From Desulfofustis limnaeus (GTDB taxonomy: Bacteria > Desulfobacterota > Desulfobulbia > Desulfobulbales > Desulfocapsaceae), in contig NZ_AP025516.1 of NCBI RefSeq assembly GCF_023169885.1, positions 744,001 to 808,000 of the forward strand: a stretch of 64,000 nucleotides of DNA. Direction: 5' to 3'. Positions within the stretch are counted from its first letter, which is position 1. Each line of letters starts with the position of its first letter. The notes beneath the pieces were generated by a model that worked only from the letters and a program-made list of their open reading frames with translations, was not told where the DNA came from and did not search any database. Below, piece by piece: positions 38,699 through 48,955 of the stretch. The position numbers and the translations under genes were made by a program.

Positions 38699-40068
38699 TG
38701 AACGGCGAGTCTTTGATAAAACCGGGGATGTCGGCGGCGGTGGTGGGCTGTGGTCGGGCCGGTCTGGCCATGGTCGAGTTCCTGGCGCACAGCGGTGCCC
38801 ACGTACTCGCCTCGGACACCCGGTTGCTTGCCGACTTCGCCGGAAACGAGCAGGATCTGCTCAAACGCTGCACGGTCGGCTTCGAGGGCGGCGGGCATAG
38901 CGTCGAATTTCTCAGCCAGGCCGAGTTGATCGTGGTCAGCCCCGGCATCGACCTGCGCCATCCGGCCCTGACTCGGCTGCGCCACGGCGGAGCCGCCCTG
39001 GTCGGCGAACTGGCGGTGGCAGCCCCGCTGCTGCGCGCTCCGGTCATCGCCATTACCGGGACCAACGGCAAGACGACGGTGACCGAGGTGGTCGGGGCGC
39101 TGCTCCAGGAGGGTGGCCGCCGGGTGTTCGTCGGCGGCAATATCGGCACGCCGGTGGGAACCTGCCTGCTGGAGGCGGCCGATGTCGAGGTGATCGTCCT
39201 CGAGGTCTCCAGTTTCCAATTGGAGCTGAGTGGCGGATTCATCCCCCGGGTCGGTGTGCTGCTCAACATCACCCCCGACCACCTGGATCGGCACGGTTCA
39301 CTGGACCACTATGCGGCGGCCAAGATGCGGATCTTTCAGGGAGGGCCGGAACAAACCGACATCGTCATCAACGGCGATGACCCGCTGACCGCAACCTATG
39401 TGCCGGCAACGGTCGCCGCCGCCGCTCGGCGTTTTGGTTGCCGACAGGGAGCAGCGGCCATGGTCGACGGGGAAGGCGTGGTACTGGCCGCCGATGGCGG
39501 CCGGCAGGTTTTTCCGCTGGGCGGCTCCAGTCTCAACACCGCTTCCGGCCGCATGAACAGCGCCGCGGCGCTGCTTGCCGTCCAGCGTTTTGGTCTTGAT
39601 CCGGCGGCGATCCGGCGAACGCTGGCCACCTTTCAGGTGGGACCGCACCGGATGCAGGTGGTGGCCGAGATCGGCGGCGTCCGGTTCATCAACGATTCGA
39701 AAGGGACCAATACCGGAGCGGTGATCAGTGGCCTGCGGCAGGTCGGCAGCCGGGTGATTCTCATTGCCGGCGGCAAGGACAAGGGTGAAGATTATCGGTT
39801 GCTGCGAGACGCCGTCAAACAAACGGTGAAGCACCTGATTCTGATCGGCGAGGCGGCGCCGAGCCTGGCCGAGGCTCTCGGCGACCTGGTACCCTGGACG
39901 CCTGCCGGGAGCATGGAGGATGCGGTACGGCAAAGCGCGGCCCTGGCGATCTTCGGCGACACCGTGTTGCTGTCGCCGGCCTGTGCCAGCTTCGATATGT
40001 TTGCCAATTACAAGCAACGGGGCGATCGGTTTGCCGCCGCGGTCGAGAGGCTGGCGGAGGAACCATGA
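38698..40068 (+). CDS. murD: UDP-N-acetylmuramoylalanine-D-glutamate ligase MurD
   Basis: This 456-residue Mur ligase has a Rossmann-like head (AAVVGCGRAGLAMVEFLA), the ATP loop [14 protein letters not shown] (about 117-130), VLEVSSFQLEL, NITPDHLDRHGS, HRMQVVAEIGGVRFINDSKGTN and LSPACASFDMF. It adds D-glutamate to UDP-MurNAc-L-Ala. Its stop overlaps murG by 4 bp, leaving no room for ftsW, which usually lies here. Confidence 0.97.
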
Positions 40069-41177
40069 AGGGCCTGGAGACGGCACAAAAACCGCCCTTG
40101 CGCCTGCTGCTGACCGGCGGCGGGACCGGAGGGCACCTGTTTCCCGCCGTGGCCACGGCCGAATCGCTGATCGCTGGTGAGCCGGAAGCCGCCATCCTTT
40201 TTATCGGTACGCGTCGACGCCTGGATCGGGAGCATCTTGAGAGAACCGGTTTTGCGGTGCAAACCATTGCCAGCTACGGCCTGAAAGGAAAAAGACTACC
40301 GGAATTGGTCAAGGCCCTGGCGGTCCTGCCGCTCTCCCTATTCCAGGCCGGTTGGCGAATTGTCCGGTTTCGTCCGGATGTGGTCTGCGGGGTTGGCGGC
40401 TATGTGACCGGACCGGTACTTGCCGCCGCCTGGCTGTTGCGCCGGCCGCTCCTGATCCACGAACAGAACTCGGTACCCGGACTGGCGAATCGTCTGCTCG
40501 GCCGGGTGGTGGATCGAATCTGCCTGTCGCTGCCGGAGAGCGAGACCTATTTCCCGGCCGGAAAAACCGTGCTGACCGGAAACCCGGTCCGCCGGTCGAT
40601 CCTCGAGGCGGCGCGGCGAGCGCGGCCGAGGGGTGGACCCCGAACACTGCTGATCCTTGGCGGCAGCCAGGGGGCCCGGCCGGTGAACAAATTGGTAACC
40701 GAAGCGCTGACCAGAAATCCCGAGGATTTTTCCGGGGTGCATATCATTCATCAAACCGGTACGGCCGACGAGCACTGGGTGGCGGAGTGTTACCGGACCG
40801 CCGGAATATCCTCAACCGTGGCGCCGTTCTTCACTCACATGGCGGACACCTATTCCCAGGCCGACCTGGTGATTTCCCGATCCGGGGCGACAACCCTGGC
40901 CGAGTTGTCGGTGCTCGGATTGCCGGCATTGTTGATACCGTATCCCCATGCGGCGGATGATCATCAGTTCCGCAACGCCCGATGGTATGGTGACAATGGC
41001 GGGGCCCTGGTCTTTCGGCAGGAGGAGTTGCCGGCCGCGGAACTGGCCCGGCAGGTGTTGCGCCTGCTGGCCGACGAACCGCGCCTGCGGCAGATGTCGG
41101 AGGCCATGCGGCGTCTCGGAATCGCCGATGCCGCCGAACGAATCGTTGCCATCTGCCACGAAGTGGCGAAGCGATAG
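40065..41177 (+). CDS. murG: UDP-GlcNAc:lipid I N-acetylglucosaminyltransferase MurG
   Basis: This 370-residue GT-B enzyme has the G loop LTGGGTGGHLFPAVA near the N-terminus, VCGVGGYVTGPVLAAAW, HEQNSVPGLANRLLG, a second loop LILGGSQGARPVNK and the donor site SRSGATTLAELSVLGLPALLIPYP. It makes lipid II at the inner face of the membrane. It overlaps murD by 4 bp and is followed 6 bp later by murC. Confidence 0.97.
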   Translation: MKGLETAQKPPLRLLLTGGGTGGHLFPAVATAESLIAGEPEAAILFIGTRRRLDREHLERTGFAVQTIASYGLKGKRLPELVKALAVLPLSLFQAGWRIVRFRPDVVCGVGGYVTGPVLAAAWLLRRPLLIHEQNSVPGLANRLLGRVVDRICLSLPESETYFPAGKTVLTGNPVRRSILEAARRARPRGGPRTLLILGGSQGARPVNKLVTEALTRNPEDFSGVHIIHQTGTADEHWVAECYRTAGISSTVAPFFTHMADTYSQADLVISRSGATTLAELSVLGLPALLIPYPHAADDHQFRNARWYGDNGGALVFRQEELPAAELARQVLRLLADEPRLRQMSEAMRRLGIADAAERIVAICHEVAKR

Positions 41178-41183
41178 GACACT

Positions 41184-42572
41184 ATGTATCATAAAACCAA
41201 ACGGATTCATTTTGTCGGCATCGGCGGTATCGGCATGAGCGGGATCGCCGAACTGCTGGCCAATCTTGGTTACCGGGTGTCCGGTTCCGATCTGTCCCGC
41301 TCCCGGATTACCGATCGGCTTGCCGAGTTGGGCTGCACCATTCGCATCGGGCATAACCGCGAGTGGTCGGCCGGTGCCGACGTGGTCGTCACCTCCTCGG
41401 CGATCGGTGCCACCAACCCCGAGGTGGAGGCGGCTCGAGAGGCAGGAATCCCGGTGATCATGCGGGCCGAGATGCTGGCCGAACTGATGCGCCTGCAGAA
41501 GTATGGCATCGCGGTGGCCGGCAGTCACGGCAAGACCTCGACCACCTCCATGGTCAGCTGGATCCTCGCCAATGCCGGCCTCGACCCGACCATCGTCGTC
41601 GGCGGCAAGGTCGATTGTCTCGGCGGCAATGCCAAGCTGGGCAAGGGTGATTTCCTGGTGGCTGAGGCCGACGAGAGTGACGGCTCGTTTCTGAAACTTT
41701 CGCCGGTCCTGGAGGTCATCACCACCATCGATTTCGAGCATCCCGACTACTATCGTGACCTTGACCATGTGAAGGCCTCCTTTCTGCAGTTCATCGACAA
41801 GGTTCCGTTCTACGGAGCCGCCATCGTCTGTCTCGATGACCCGAACATTGCCGACATCCTGCCGGACATCGGTAAACGGACGATCACCTACGGCCTGACC
41901 AGGCAGTCGGATCTTTATGCCGAGGACATCCTCTTCGCCGATGGTCGTGTCCATTTCACCGTCAAGCGCGGTTCCGATGACGTGGGCCGCATGGACGTGG
42001 CACCGCCGGGCCGACACAACGTCTATAACGCCCTGGCGGCCCTCTGTGTCGGCTTTGAACTGGGTATCCCTTTCGCCACCATGGCCGAGGCTTTGCATCG
42101 TTTTGCCGGGGTGCAACGACGCATGCAACGCAAGGGCGAGGCGGCCGGGATCGTCGTGGTCGATGATTACGGTCATCATCCCACCGAGATTCGCGCTACC
42201 CTGGCTGCCATCAAGGAGGCCTGGCCGGAGAAGCGTCTCGTCGTGCTCTTTCAACCCCATCGCTACAGTCGGACGCACGGCCTGTTCAAGGAGTTCCTTA
42301 CCTGTTTTCACCTGGCCGACGAACTGGTCATGACCGACATCTATGCGGCCAGTGAGGCGCCCATCGAAGGCGTTACCGGGGAAGGTTTGCTGGAAGAGAT
42401 TCGCCGTCACGGCCAGCGACATACCCGCTATATCGCCGATGTCAACGATGTCGCCGGCGCGATCCGCAACGATCTGCGCCCGGGATATCTGGTCTTGACC
42501 CTGGGGGCCGGGAACATCGTCAAGGCCGGTGAGGATTTGTTGGCCCTGCTGGAGGGTCCGGAGGGGTCGTGA
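41184..42572 (+). CDS. murC: UDP-N-acetylmuramate-L-alanine ligase MurC
   Basis: The 462-residue protein starts [17 protein letters not shown]. It contains the ATP loop [16 protein letters not shown] (about 111-126), [47 protein letters not shown] and FQPHRYSRT. It adds the first L-alanine to UDP-MurNAc. Its stop overlaps murB by 4 bp. Confidence 0.97.
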   Translation: MYHKTKRIHFVGIGGIGMSGIAELLANLGYRVSGSDLSRSRITDRLAELGCTIRIGHNREWSAGADVVVTSSAIGATNPEVEAAREAGIPVIMRAEMLAELMRLQKYGIAVAGSHGKTSTTSMVSWILANAGLDPTIVVGGKVDCLGGNAKLGKGDFLVAEADESDGSFLKLSPVLEVITTIDFEHPDYYRDLDHVKASFLQFIDKVPFYGAAIVCLDDPNIADILPDIGKRTITYGLTRQSDLYAEDILFADGRVHFTVKRGSDDVGRMDVAPPGRHNVYNALAALCVGFELGIPFATMAEALHRFAGVQRRMQRKGEAAGIVVVDDYGHHPTEIRATLAAIKEAWPEKRLVVLFQPHRYSRTHGLFKEFLTCFHLADELVMTDIYAASEAPIEGVTGEGLLEEIRRHGQRHTRYIADVNDVAGAIRNDLRPGYLVLTLGAGNIVKAGEDLLALLEGPEGS

Positions 42573-43519
42573 AGGGTTTGAGTTCCTCCCAGAAGGCAGC
42601 GTTGACCGGGGTCGTCGGCAGTGGTTCGATCCGTTGGAACGAACCGCTGTCATCCTGGACCACCTATCGTGTCGGTGGGCCGGCCGATGCCCTGGTCACG
42701 CTGCTTGCTGTTCAGGAACTGCCGAGATTGTTGACTGTCTGTTGCCAGCAGGGAATCCGCTGGCGAGCCCTGGGAAGAGGGTCAAATATTCTTGCCGCCG
42801 ATGACGGTTTTCGCGGGGTCATTATTGTGCTCGACGGCGAGTTCAAGTACATTGTCAGGCAACGGCAGGAAGGGAGCCGGGTGCTGGTCAAGACCGGTGC
42901 CGCCGTCAGTCTGCCGCACCTGTCCGGCTGGTGTGGTGATGAAGGGTACGGCGGGCTGGAATTCGCCGTCGGTATCCCCGGCAGCGTGGCCGGAGCGGTG
43001 ATGATGAATGCCGGGGCGTGGGGCGGGGAGATATCGCAGGTGGTTGTCGCCGTTGAACTGGTTGGCCCGGATGGGGTGCATCTGGAACAGGCCGGCGACT
43101 TGCGGTTTGGTTATCGCTGCTGCCATGCTCTGCGGGGGCAGAGACAGCAACGGGTGATCAGTGCCGTGCAGTTCCTGCTCAACGATGCGGAGCCGGAAAT
43201 AGTCAAGAAGAAGATGCGGGATTTTCGTGAGCGGAGAAACAGCAGCCAGCCGGTTGGTCAGGCGAGCGGCGGTTGTGTATTCAAAAATCCGCCCGGCCTG
43301 AGTGCCGGGCGCCTCATTGACGAGGCCGGTTTAAAGGGGCTGCGGATCGGCGACGCCATGGTGTCGGACGTTCACGCCAATTTCCTGGTCAATTGCGGGC
43401 GAGCCCGCGCGCTCGAGATAGCGCAGCTGATTGAGGTGGTCCGTGCGCGGGTAATGGCTGCCACTGGCGTCCTGCTGGAGACTGAGTTGGAACTGTTGGC
43501 GGCGGAGGGCGGCCCATGA
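42569..43519 (+). CDS. murB: UDP-N-acetylenolpyruvoylglucosamine reductase MurB
   Basis: This 316-residue FAD enzyme has [59 protein letters not shown] and the type I C-terminal catalytic region ([31 protein letters not shown]). It reduces the enolpyruvyl group to make UDP-MurNAc. It overlaps murC and ftsQ by 4 bp each. No ddl is present between murB and ftsQ, unlike many other dcw clusters. Confidence 0.96.
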   Translation: MKGLSSSQKAALTGVVGSGSIRWNEPLSSWTTYRVGGPADALVTLLAVQELPRLLTVCCQQGIRWRALGRGSNILAADDGFRGVIIVLDGEFKYIVRQRQEGSRVLVKTGAAVSLPHLSGWCGDEGYGGLEFAVGIPGSVAGAVMMNAGAWGGEISQVVVAVELVGPDGVHLEQAGDLRFGYRCCHALRGQRQQRVISAVQFLLNDAEPEIVKKKMRDFRERRNSSQPVGQASGGCVFKNPPGLSAGRLIDEAGLKGLRIGDAMVSDVHANFLVNCGRARALEIAQLIEVVRARVMAATGVLLETELELLAAEGGP

Positions 43520-44514
43520 GACAATCGCTTTTCCGTCGAAGCGCCGCGTGGTTCAGGCGTCAGCTGCGTCGAAACCGATCGCGCATCTCGGTTGATTCTG
43601 GGAGGAGCGCGTATGTCCGGTTGCCGGTTCATGAGCAGCGCTTGCAAAAGAGCCTGTTAAAAAAAATAAACGCCTACTGGACGCAGAAAAGGCTCGCCCG
43701 TCGTCCGGCCGCCCTTGCGGAGCAGAGCGGTCGCGGCCTGTGGCGCGGCGCGTTGCTGGTTATCTGCCTGGTGGCTGCGTCGATTCTCTTGGTTACCGGC
43801 AAAGGTCCGGGAGGACTGGCCAGTCTGCTGGCGTCCCTCGACTATTTCCGGCTGACCGGTATCGAAGTTCGTGGCTGCCGCCATTCCTCCGTCCAGGAGG
43901 TAAAAACGGCCAGCGGCGTGACCATCAGCACCAGCCTGTTCGCCGTCGATGCCGAAGCGGTCGGTGCTGCGGTCCAATCCGCCGACGACTGGGTAAAATC
44001 AGTGCGGGTGGTCAGGCGCTGGCCCGATGAACTGCTGATCGAGGTGGATGAATACGAGCCGTATGCCTTGATCACGCGTACCGACAACCACCAGACCGGG
44101 CTCTATTATCTGGACCGGGACGGGGTCCCTTTCCTCAAGACCAAGGCCGGTATGGATCTTGATTATCCGGTCATCACCGGTTTGGAAGGGATCGCGGTGG
44201 CGCAGGAGCACGAAGGTCTGGCGCAGGCCCTGGCGTTTCTGCGTCTGGTCGCTGCCAACAATCCGAACCTGCCGGCGCAATCGGTTTCCGAGGTGCATGT
44301 CGATGGTACGGGGGAATTGATCGTGTACCTGGTTGAGCATCCCTTTCCGATCATGTTCGGCGGGGGAGAGATTAGACAGAAATATCTTCGTCTGCGTAAG
44401 GTCTTGGAAGTTCTTTATAAACCAAGAAAAGAAGGGATGGATATTGCCCGGGTAGCCTATATTCGCATGAATTACCTGAAAGACAGGGTCATTGTCGGTT
44501 ATCGAGAGTCTTAA
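43516..44514 (+). CDS. ftsQ: cell-division protein FtsQ/DivIB
   Basis: The 332-residue bitopic protein has a long basic cytoplasmic tail (about 75 residues), one membrane helix (GALLVICLVAASILLVTG, about 78-95) and a POTRA domain (YFRLTGIEVRGCRHSSVQEV). The FtsQ beta domain follows (WVKSVRVVRRWPDELLIEVDEYEPYALI). It links FtsL/FtsB to the divisome. The 75-residue N-terminal tail is longer than in E. coli. It shares one base with ftsA. Confidence 0.93.
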   Translation: MRQSLFRRSAAWFRRQLRRNRSRISVDSGRSAYVRLPVHEQRLQKSLLKKINAYWTQKRLARRPAALAEQSGRGLWRGALLVICLVAASILLVTGKGPGGLASLLASLDYFRLTGIEVRGCRHSSVQEVKTASGVTISTSLFAVDAEAVGAAVQSADDWVKSVRVVRRWPDELLIEVDEYEPYALITRTDNHQTGLYYLDRDGVPFLKTKAGMDLDYPVITGLEGIAVAQEHEGLAQALAFLRLVAANNPNLPAQSVSEVHVDGTGELIVYLVEHPFPIMFGGGEIRQKYLRLRKVLEVLYKPRKEGMDIARVAYIRMNYLKDRVIVGYRES

Positions 44515-45794
44515 TGGAAATGAGCACCGAAGAAAACATGGAAGAACAGCCGACCGCCGTTGAGGAAACACCGGCCGGCAGAAAGAGAGAGGAGCGCGGC
44601 GATCTGGTGGTCGGCCTCGATATCGGTACCACCAAGATCTGCTGCGTGGTCGGTGAGGTATTCGAGGACGGTATCGATATTATCGGCGTCGGTACCGCGC
44701 CGTCTCTGGGTATGCGTAAGGGCGTGGTGGTCAATATCGAGAGTACCGTGGCCTCGATCCGCAAGGCGGTCAAAATGGCAGAGGACACCGCCGGCTGTGA
44801 CCTGGAGTCGGTCTATGTGGGTATTGCCGGCAACCATATCAAGGGGTTCAACAGCCCCGGAATCCTCGCCATCAACGGTCGGGAAATAAAGCAAAGCGAC
44901 ATCCAGGAAGTGATCAATGCGGCGCGGACCGTGAAGATCTCCGAGAACCAGCAGGTCATTCACGTCCTGCCGCAGGAATACATGGTGGATGATCACACCG
45001 GCATCCAGAACCCGCTCGGCATGACCGGAGTCAGGCTGGTGACCAACGTCCATATCGTCACCGCTGACATCGGCGCTGTCCACAATATGGTGACCTGTTG
45101 CAACAAGGCAGGGCTGCAGGTGGCCGATCTGGTGCTGGAGTCGATCGCCTCGGCCAAATCGGTACTGACCCCGGACGAAACCGAGCTGGGCGTGGCGCTG
45201 GTGGATATCGGCGGCGGCACCACTGATATCGCCGTCTTCTACGAGGGCACCATTCGCCATACCTGTGAGCTGGGATTGGGTGGGCACAACCTGACCAATG
45301 ACCTCTCGGTGGGGCTGCGCACTCCGTTGGCTGAAGCGGAACGGTTGAAAGAGGATTACGGCAGCGCCCTGTCTTCGATTATCAAACCGAACCATGTGGT
45401 CGACGTGCCTTCGGTCGGTGATCGCGAACCGCGTCGGGTAACCCAGAAGGTGCTGGTGGACATCATCGAGGCCCGGATGGTGGAGATCCTCGAGATGGTG
45501 GACCGTGAGTTGGCCTTCTCCGGCCAGAAGAACCGGATCAATGCCGGTGTCGTTCTGACCGGCGGCACCGCCTTGTTGGCCAACCTGGTCGACCTGGCCG
45601 AGCAAATCTTCGATCTGCCGGTGCGTATCGGTTATCCGGGAGGGGTCGGCGGCAGGGTTGAGGATATTTACACGCCGCGTTGCACGACCGGGGTAGGGCT
45701 GGTCATCTATGGCCGGGAGCACCAACTGTCGGGCCTGCACCGGGAGGCCGGAGTGGTGGATAAGATGAAAGGGTGGTTCAGGAAAATCATGTGA
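44514..45794 (+). CDS. ftsA: cell-division protein FtsA
   Basis: The 426-residue actin-like ATPase has LVVGLDIGTTKICCVVGEV (phosphate 1), VALVDIGGGTTDIAVF (phosphate 2), VVLTGGTALL (adenosine motif) and a C-terminal amphipathic membrane anchor (VVDKMKGWFRKIM). About 28 acidic, polar residues precede the fold. It tethers FtsZ to the membrane. A 121-bp gap separates it from ftsZ, the largest in the cluster. Confidence 0.97.
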   Translation: MEMSTEENMEEQPTAVEETPAGRKREERGDLVVGLDIGTTKICCVVGEVFEDGIDIIGVGTAPSLGMRKGVVVNIESTVASIRKAVKMAEDTAGCDLESVYVGIAGNHIKGFNSPGILAINGREIKQSDIQEVINAARTVKISENQQVIHVLPQEYMVDDHTGIQNPLGMTGVRLVTNVHIVTADIGAVHNMVTCCNKAGLQVADLVLESIASAKSVLTPDETELGVALVDIGGGTTDIAVFYEGTIRHTCELGLGGHNLTNDLSVGLRTPLAEAERLKEDYGSALSSIIKPNHVVDVPSVGDREPRRVTQKVLVDIIEARMVEILEMVDRELAFSGQKNRINAGVVLTGGTALLANLVDLAEQIFDLPVRIGYPGGVGGRVEDIYTPRCTTGVGLVIYGREHQLSGLHREAGVVDKMKGWFRKIM

Positions 45795-45915
45795 GCCGGT
45801 GATTTTTGTTTATGCCCGCCGGTTCTGGTGATAGAGTTTGTAATTACATGCAGTTGTTCGTTTTCGTCAGGTGCGTTAACTGCAGAGAATCAGATGATAT
45901 TGAAGGGAGATCGAT

Positions 45916-47136
45916 ATGCCGTTCAGAATGGCTGAGACCGAAAGTGTCGCGTTGGTGAGGGTGATTGGCGTCGGCGGCGGTGGCGGAAATGCCATCAATA
46001 CCATGGTGGCCAATCGCTTGCAGGGGGTGCAGTTTATCGCCGCCAATACGGACAAGCAGGCACTCGACCAATCGAAAGCGGATATCTGCCTGCAACTGGG
46101 ACCGAGCATCACCAAGGGTCTCGGGGCCGGGGCCGATCCCGAGACCGGTTCGCAGGCGGCCCTGGAGTCCATTGAAGAGATCAAACAGGCGTTACGGGGC
46201 AGCGATATGGTCTTTGTTACCGCTGGCCTCGGCGGTGGCACCGGGACCGGAGCCGCCCCGATCGTGGCCAAGGTGAGCAGGGAACTCGGCGCCCTGACCG
46301 TGGCCGTGGTCACCAAACCCTTCAGCTTCGAGGGAAAACACCGTCGGCGCAACGCCGAAGAGGGCTGGAACGAGTTGCACAAGTACGCCGACACGATCAT
46401 CACCGTGCCCAACGACCGGTTGCTCAGCCTCATGCAGAAGACCTCCAAGCTCGCCGACATGTTGACCTTAGCCGACACGGTATTGTTACAGGCGGTCAAG
46501 GGTATCACCGATCTGATCAATGTTCCGGGATTGATCAATGCCGACTTTGCCGATCTGCGTACCGTCATGAAGGAGGTTGGGCCGGCGATCATGGGATCGG
46601 CATCGGCAATTGGCGAGAACCGAGCCTCGGAGGCGGCTAAACGAGCCATCGACAACCAGCTGCTGGAAAATGTCGGCATTGACGGTGCCAGAGGTTTGCT
46701 GATCAACATCTCCGCCTCCGAAGACAGTTTCACCATGGCCGAGTTCATGGAGGCTTCCGCCCTCATTCAGGAGAAGGTGGATGAGGACGCCAAGGTGGTG
46801 ATCGGCGCCCTTTACGATAATTCCCTGGGAGACGAGCTGCACGTCACCGTCATCGCCACCGGGGTCGGCGATATCAGCAGGAAGCAGGATACCATTGCCC
46901 AGGTCGGCGACCTGCCGCGCAAACAACAGCGACCGGAGCCCGAACAACAGGTGTACAAACCGGCGCCGGCCAACCGAAAACAGCGGATAACCATGCTACC
47001 CGGTTCCAACTTCGACGCCTTTGACAACCTGGGACCGGTGCGTGGCGCTGAACAACGGGAGGAACGGCCGCGTACCGACGGCTGGCGGGAGGATTATCTG
47101 GAAACTCCCACGTACCTGAGGAAGAAGGCCAATTGA
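45916..47136 (+). CDS. ftsZ: cell-division GTPase FtsZ
   Basis: This 406-residue tubulin homologue has RVIGVGGGGGNAINTM, the tubulin signature VTAGLGGGTGTGAAPIVA (about 102-119), the T7 loop region around NADFADLRTVM, a Gln/Arg-rich linker (about 330-385) and the C-terminal peptide DYLETPTYLRKKAN for FtsA/partner binding. All GTPase residues appear intact. AAGGGAGATCGAT precedes the ATG. It ends the dcw cluster proper; the radical SAM gene follows after 19 bp. Confidence 0.98.
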   Translation: MPFRMAETESVALVRVIGVGGGGGNAINTMVANRLQGVQFIAANTDKQALDQSKADICLQLGPSITKGLGAGADPETGSQAALESIEEIKQALRGSDMVFVTAGLGGGTGTGAAPIVAKVSRELGALTVAVVTKPFSFEGKHRRRNAEEGWNELHKYADTIITVPNDRLLSLMQKTSKLADMLTLADTVLLQAVKGITDLINVPGLINADFADLRTVMKEVGPAIMGSASAIGENRASEAAKRAIDNQLLENVGIDGARGLLINISASEDSFTMAEFMEASALIQEKVDEDAKVVIGALYDNSLGDELHVTVIATGVGDISRKQDTIAQVGDLPRKQQRPEPEQQVYKPAPANRKQRITMLPGSNFDAFDNLGPVRGAEQREERPRTDGWREDYLETPTYLRKKAN

Positions 47137-47155
47137 GGTCGGTGTCCGGCGGGAG

Positions 47156-48955
47156 GTGAGTCGAAGCAGGCACAGGGAGCAGCTGTACCGGAAAGACAGC
47201 CGCAGGGAACACGACGGTGATCGTTTCGACGAACGGGAGCGTGGCGCTTTTCTGAAAAAATGGACCGGACGGTTGCCGGTGGCGCTGCTCTATCCCAATA
47301 CCTATCGGGTCGGGATGTCCAGTCTCGGCCTGCAGCTGGTCTATCGCCTGCTCAACGATGACGATCGCATCGTCTGCGAACGGTTTTTTCTTCCGGAGGC
47401 TAGCCACCCGCTGGTCTCGGTGGAATCGGGACGGCCGCTGGACAACTTTCCGTTGGTGTTCTTTTCCGTCAGTTTCGAACACGACTATGTCAATCTGCCC
47501 GGCATGCTGATCGCTGCCGGCATCGAACCGCTGGCCCAGAAGCGGGGCGAACGGGTCAGCGCCGGCGCGCCGCTGCTGGTCTGTGGCGGGGTGGCGACCT
47601 TCATGAACCCCGAGCCGCTGGCCCCTTTTATCGATCTCTTTGCCATCGGCGAGGCCGAAGCACTGCTGCCGCACTTGCTTGCCGTTCTCACCCGGACCGA
47701 TTCCGGTCGCCATGAACTGTGCCAGGAGCTGAACACCAGATACCCGGGGTTCTATGCTCCGCGTCTGTACCAGCCGCAGTTCGACGAAGATCGGCACCAA
47801 AGCGGTCTGATCCCGGACCCCGGCCTGCCGCAACGGGTGCGCCGGGCCTATCTGGAAACCACGAGCCAGGCCGGTCATTCGGAGCTGCTGACCAGCCAGA
47901 CCGAGTTTGCCGAGCTCTTTCTGACGGAATTGGGACGGGGTTGTTCGCGGGGCTGCCGGTTCTGCACCGCCGGCTTCATCTACCGGCCGCCACGGCTGTG
48001 GGAAAGCGGTGCGGTGCTGGCCAGCCTGCGGCAGCGCCCCGAGGGGGTTTCGCGGATCGGGTTGGTGGGTATGGAGATGACCGACGCCGAGACACTTGAT
48101 GCGGTGGCCGCCTGCGTCAGCGAATTGGGGTGTTCACTGTCGTTCTCGTCGCTCCGCGCCGACCGGATCAGCGATCGGCTGGTGGAGCTGCTCGGCGCCA
48201 GCAACCTCAAAAGCGTGGCCATCGCCCCGGACGGTGGATCCCAGCGGCTGCGGTCGGTGATCAACAAGGGCCTGGACGATGCTCATCTGATCGGTGCGGC
48301 CGAACGACTGGCGGCCGCCGGTCTGACCCGCCTGAAGCTCTATGTGATGATCGGCCTGCCCAGTGAGACTGAAGACGATCTGCAGGAATTTGTCGGGCTG
48401 CTGGACCGCATCCGCGCCGCCATCGAGCCGATCGGCCGCCGTCGCAAACGTCTCTGCGAGTTGACGGTGTCGGTCAATTGTTTCGTCCCTAAGCCGTGGA
48501 CGCCGTTTCAATACCACCCGTTCGGCAGCAGTGAGCAGTTGGCCGCGGAGCAGACCATAGCCGGTCGGCAGGCGGTCACCCTGCTGCGCGGGCGCATGAT
48601 GTTGCTCAAGCGTGCGGTTGCCGAGCGGCCCAATATACGGATCACCTTCGATACGCCCGAGCAGGCCCTGGGCCAGGCGGTGCTGGCCCGGGGCGATCGG
48701 CGCCTGGCCCAGGTCTTGCTCTCCATGGCCACTTCAGGTATATCCATGAAACAGGCCATGAAAGAGCAGTCGCTGGACGAGCGGCTTTTCGCCACCCGGC
48801 AGTATGGTCCCGATTCGTTTCTGCCGTGGCAGTGCCTCGATCACGGTATCGCTGACTCGTATCTGTGGCGGGAGTATCAACGCGCCTTTCTGGCCAGGCC
48901 GACCGCTCCCTGCGAGCCAACCCGGTGCCGGCGCTGCGGAGTATGCCATGACTGA
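47156..48955 (+). CDS. B12-binding-like radical SAM protein
   Basis: The 599-residue protein has an N-terminal Rossmann-like region (VALLYPNTYRVGMSSLGLQLVYRLL, then FFSVSFEHDYVNLPGML and APLLVCGGVATFMNPEPLAPF). The radical SAM core follows with the 4Fe-4S motif in GRGCSRGCRFCTAGFIYRP (CxxxCxxC, about 263-270). The C-terminus ends in a Cys-rich RCRRCGVCHD. Such proteins resemble the TIGR03960-type and MiaB/RimO-neighbour families, with unknown substrate. The GTG start lies just after GGGAGG, closer than ideal, so the true start may differ by a few codons. It overlaps the kinase gene by 8 bp. Confidence 0.87.
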   Translation: MSRSRHREQLYRKDSRREHDGDRFDERERGAFLKKWTGRLPVALLYPNTYRVGMSSLGLQLVYRLLNDDDRIVCERFFLPEASHPLVSVESGRPLDNFPLVFFSVSFEHDYVNLPGMLIAAGIEPLAQKRGERVSAGAPLLVCGGVATFMNPEPLAPFIDLFAIGEAEALLPHLLAVLTRTDSGRHELCQELNTRYPGFYAPRLYQPQFDEDRHQSGLIPDPGLPQRVRRAYLETTSQAGHSELLTSQTEFAELFLTELGRGCSRGCRFCTAGFIYRPPRLWESGAVLASLRQRPEGVSRIGLVGMEMTDAETLDAVAACVSELGCSLSFSSLRADRISDRLVELLGASNLKSVAIAPDGGSQRLRSVINKGLDDAHLIGAAERLAAAGLTRLKLYVMIGLPSETEDDLQEFVGLLDRIRAAIEPIGRRRKRLCELTVSVNCFVPKPWTPFQYHPFGSSEQLAAEQTIAGRQAVTLLRGRMMLLKRAVAERPNIRITFDTPEQALGQAVLARGDRRLAQVLLSMATSGISMKQAMKEQSLDERLFATRQYGPDSFLPWQCLDHGIADSYLWREYQRAFLARPTAPCEPTRCRRCGVCHD

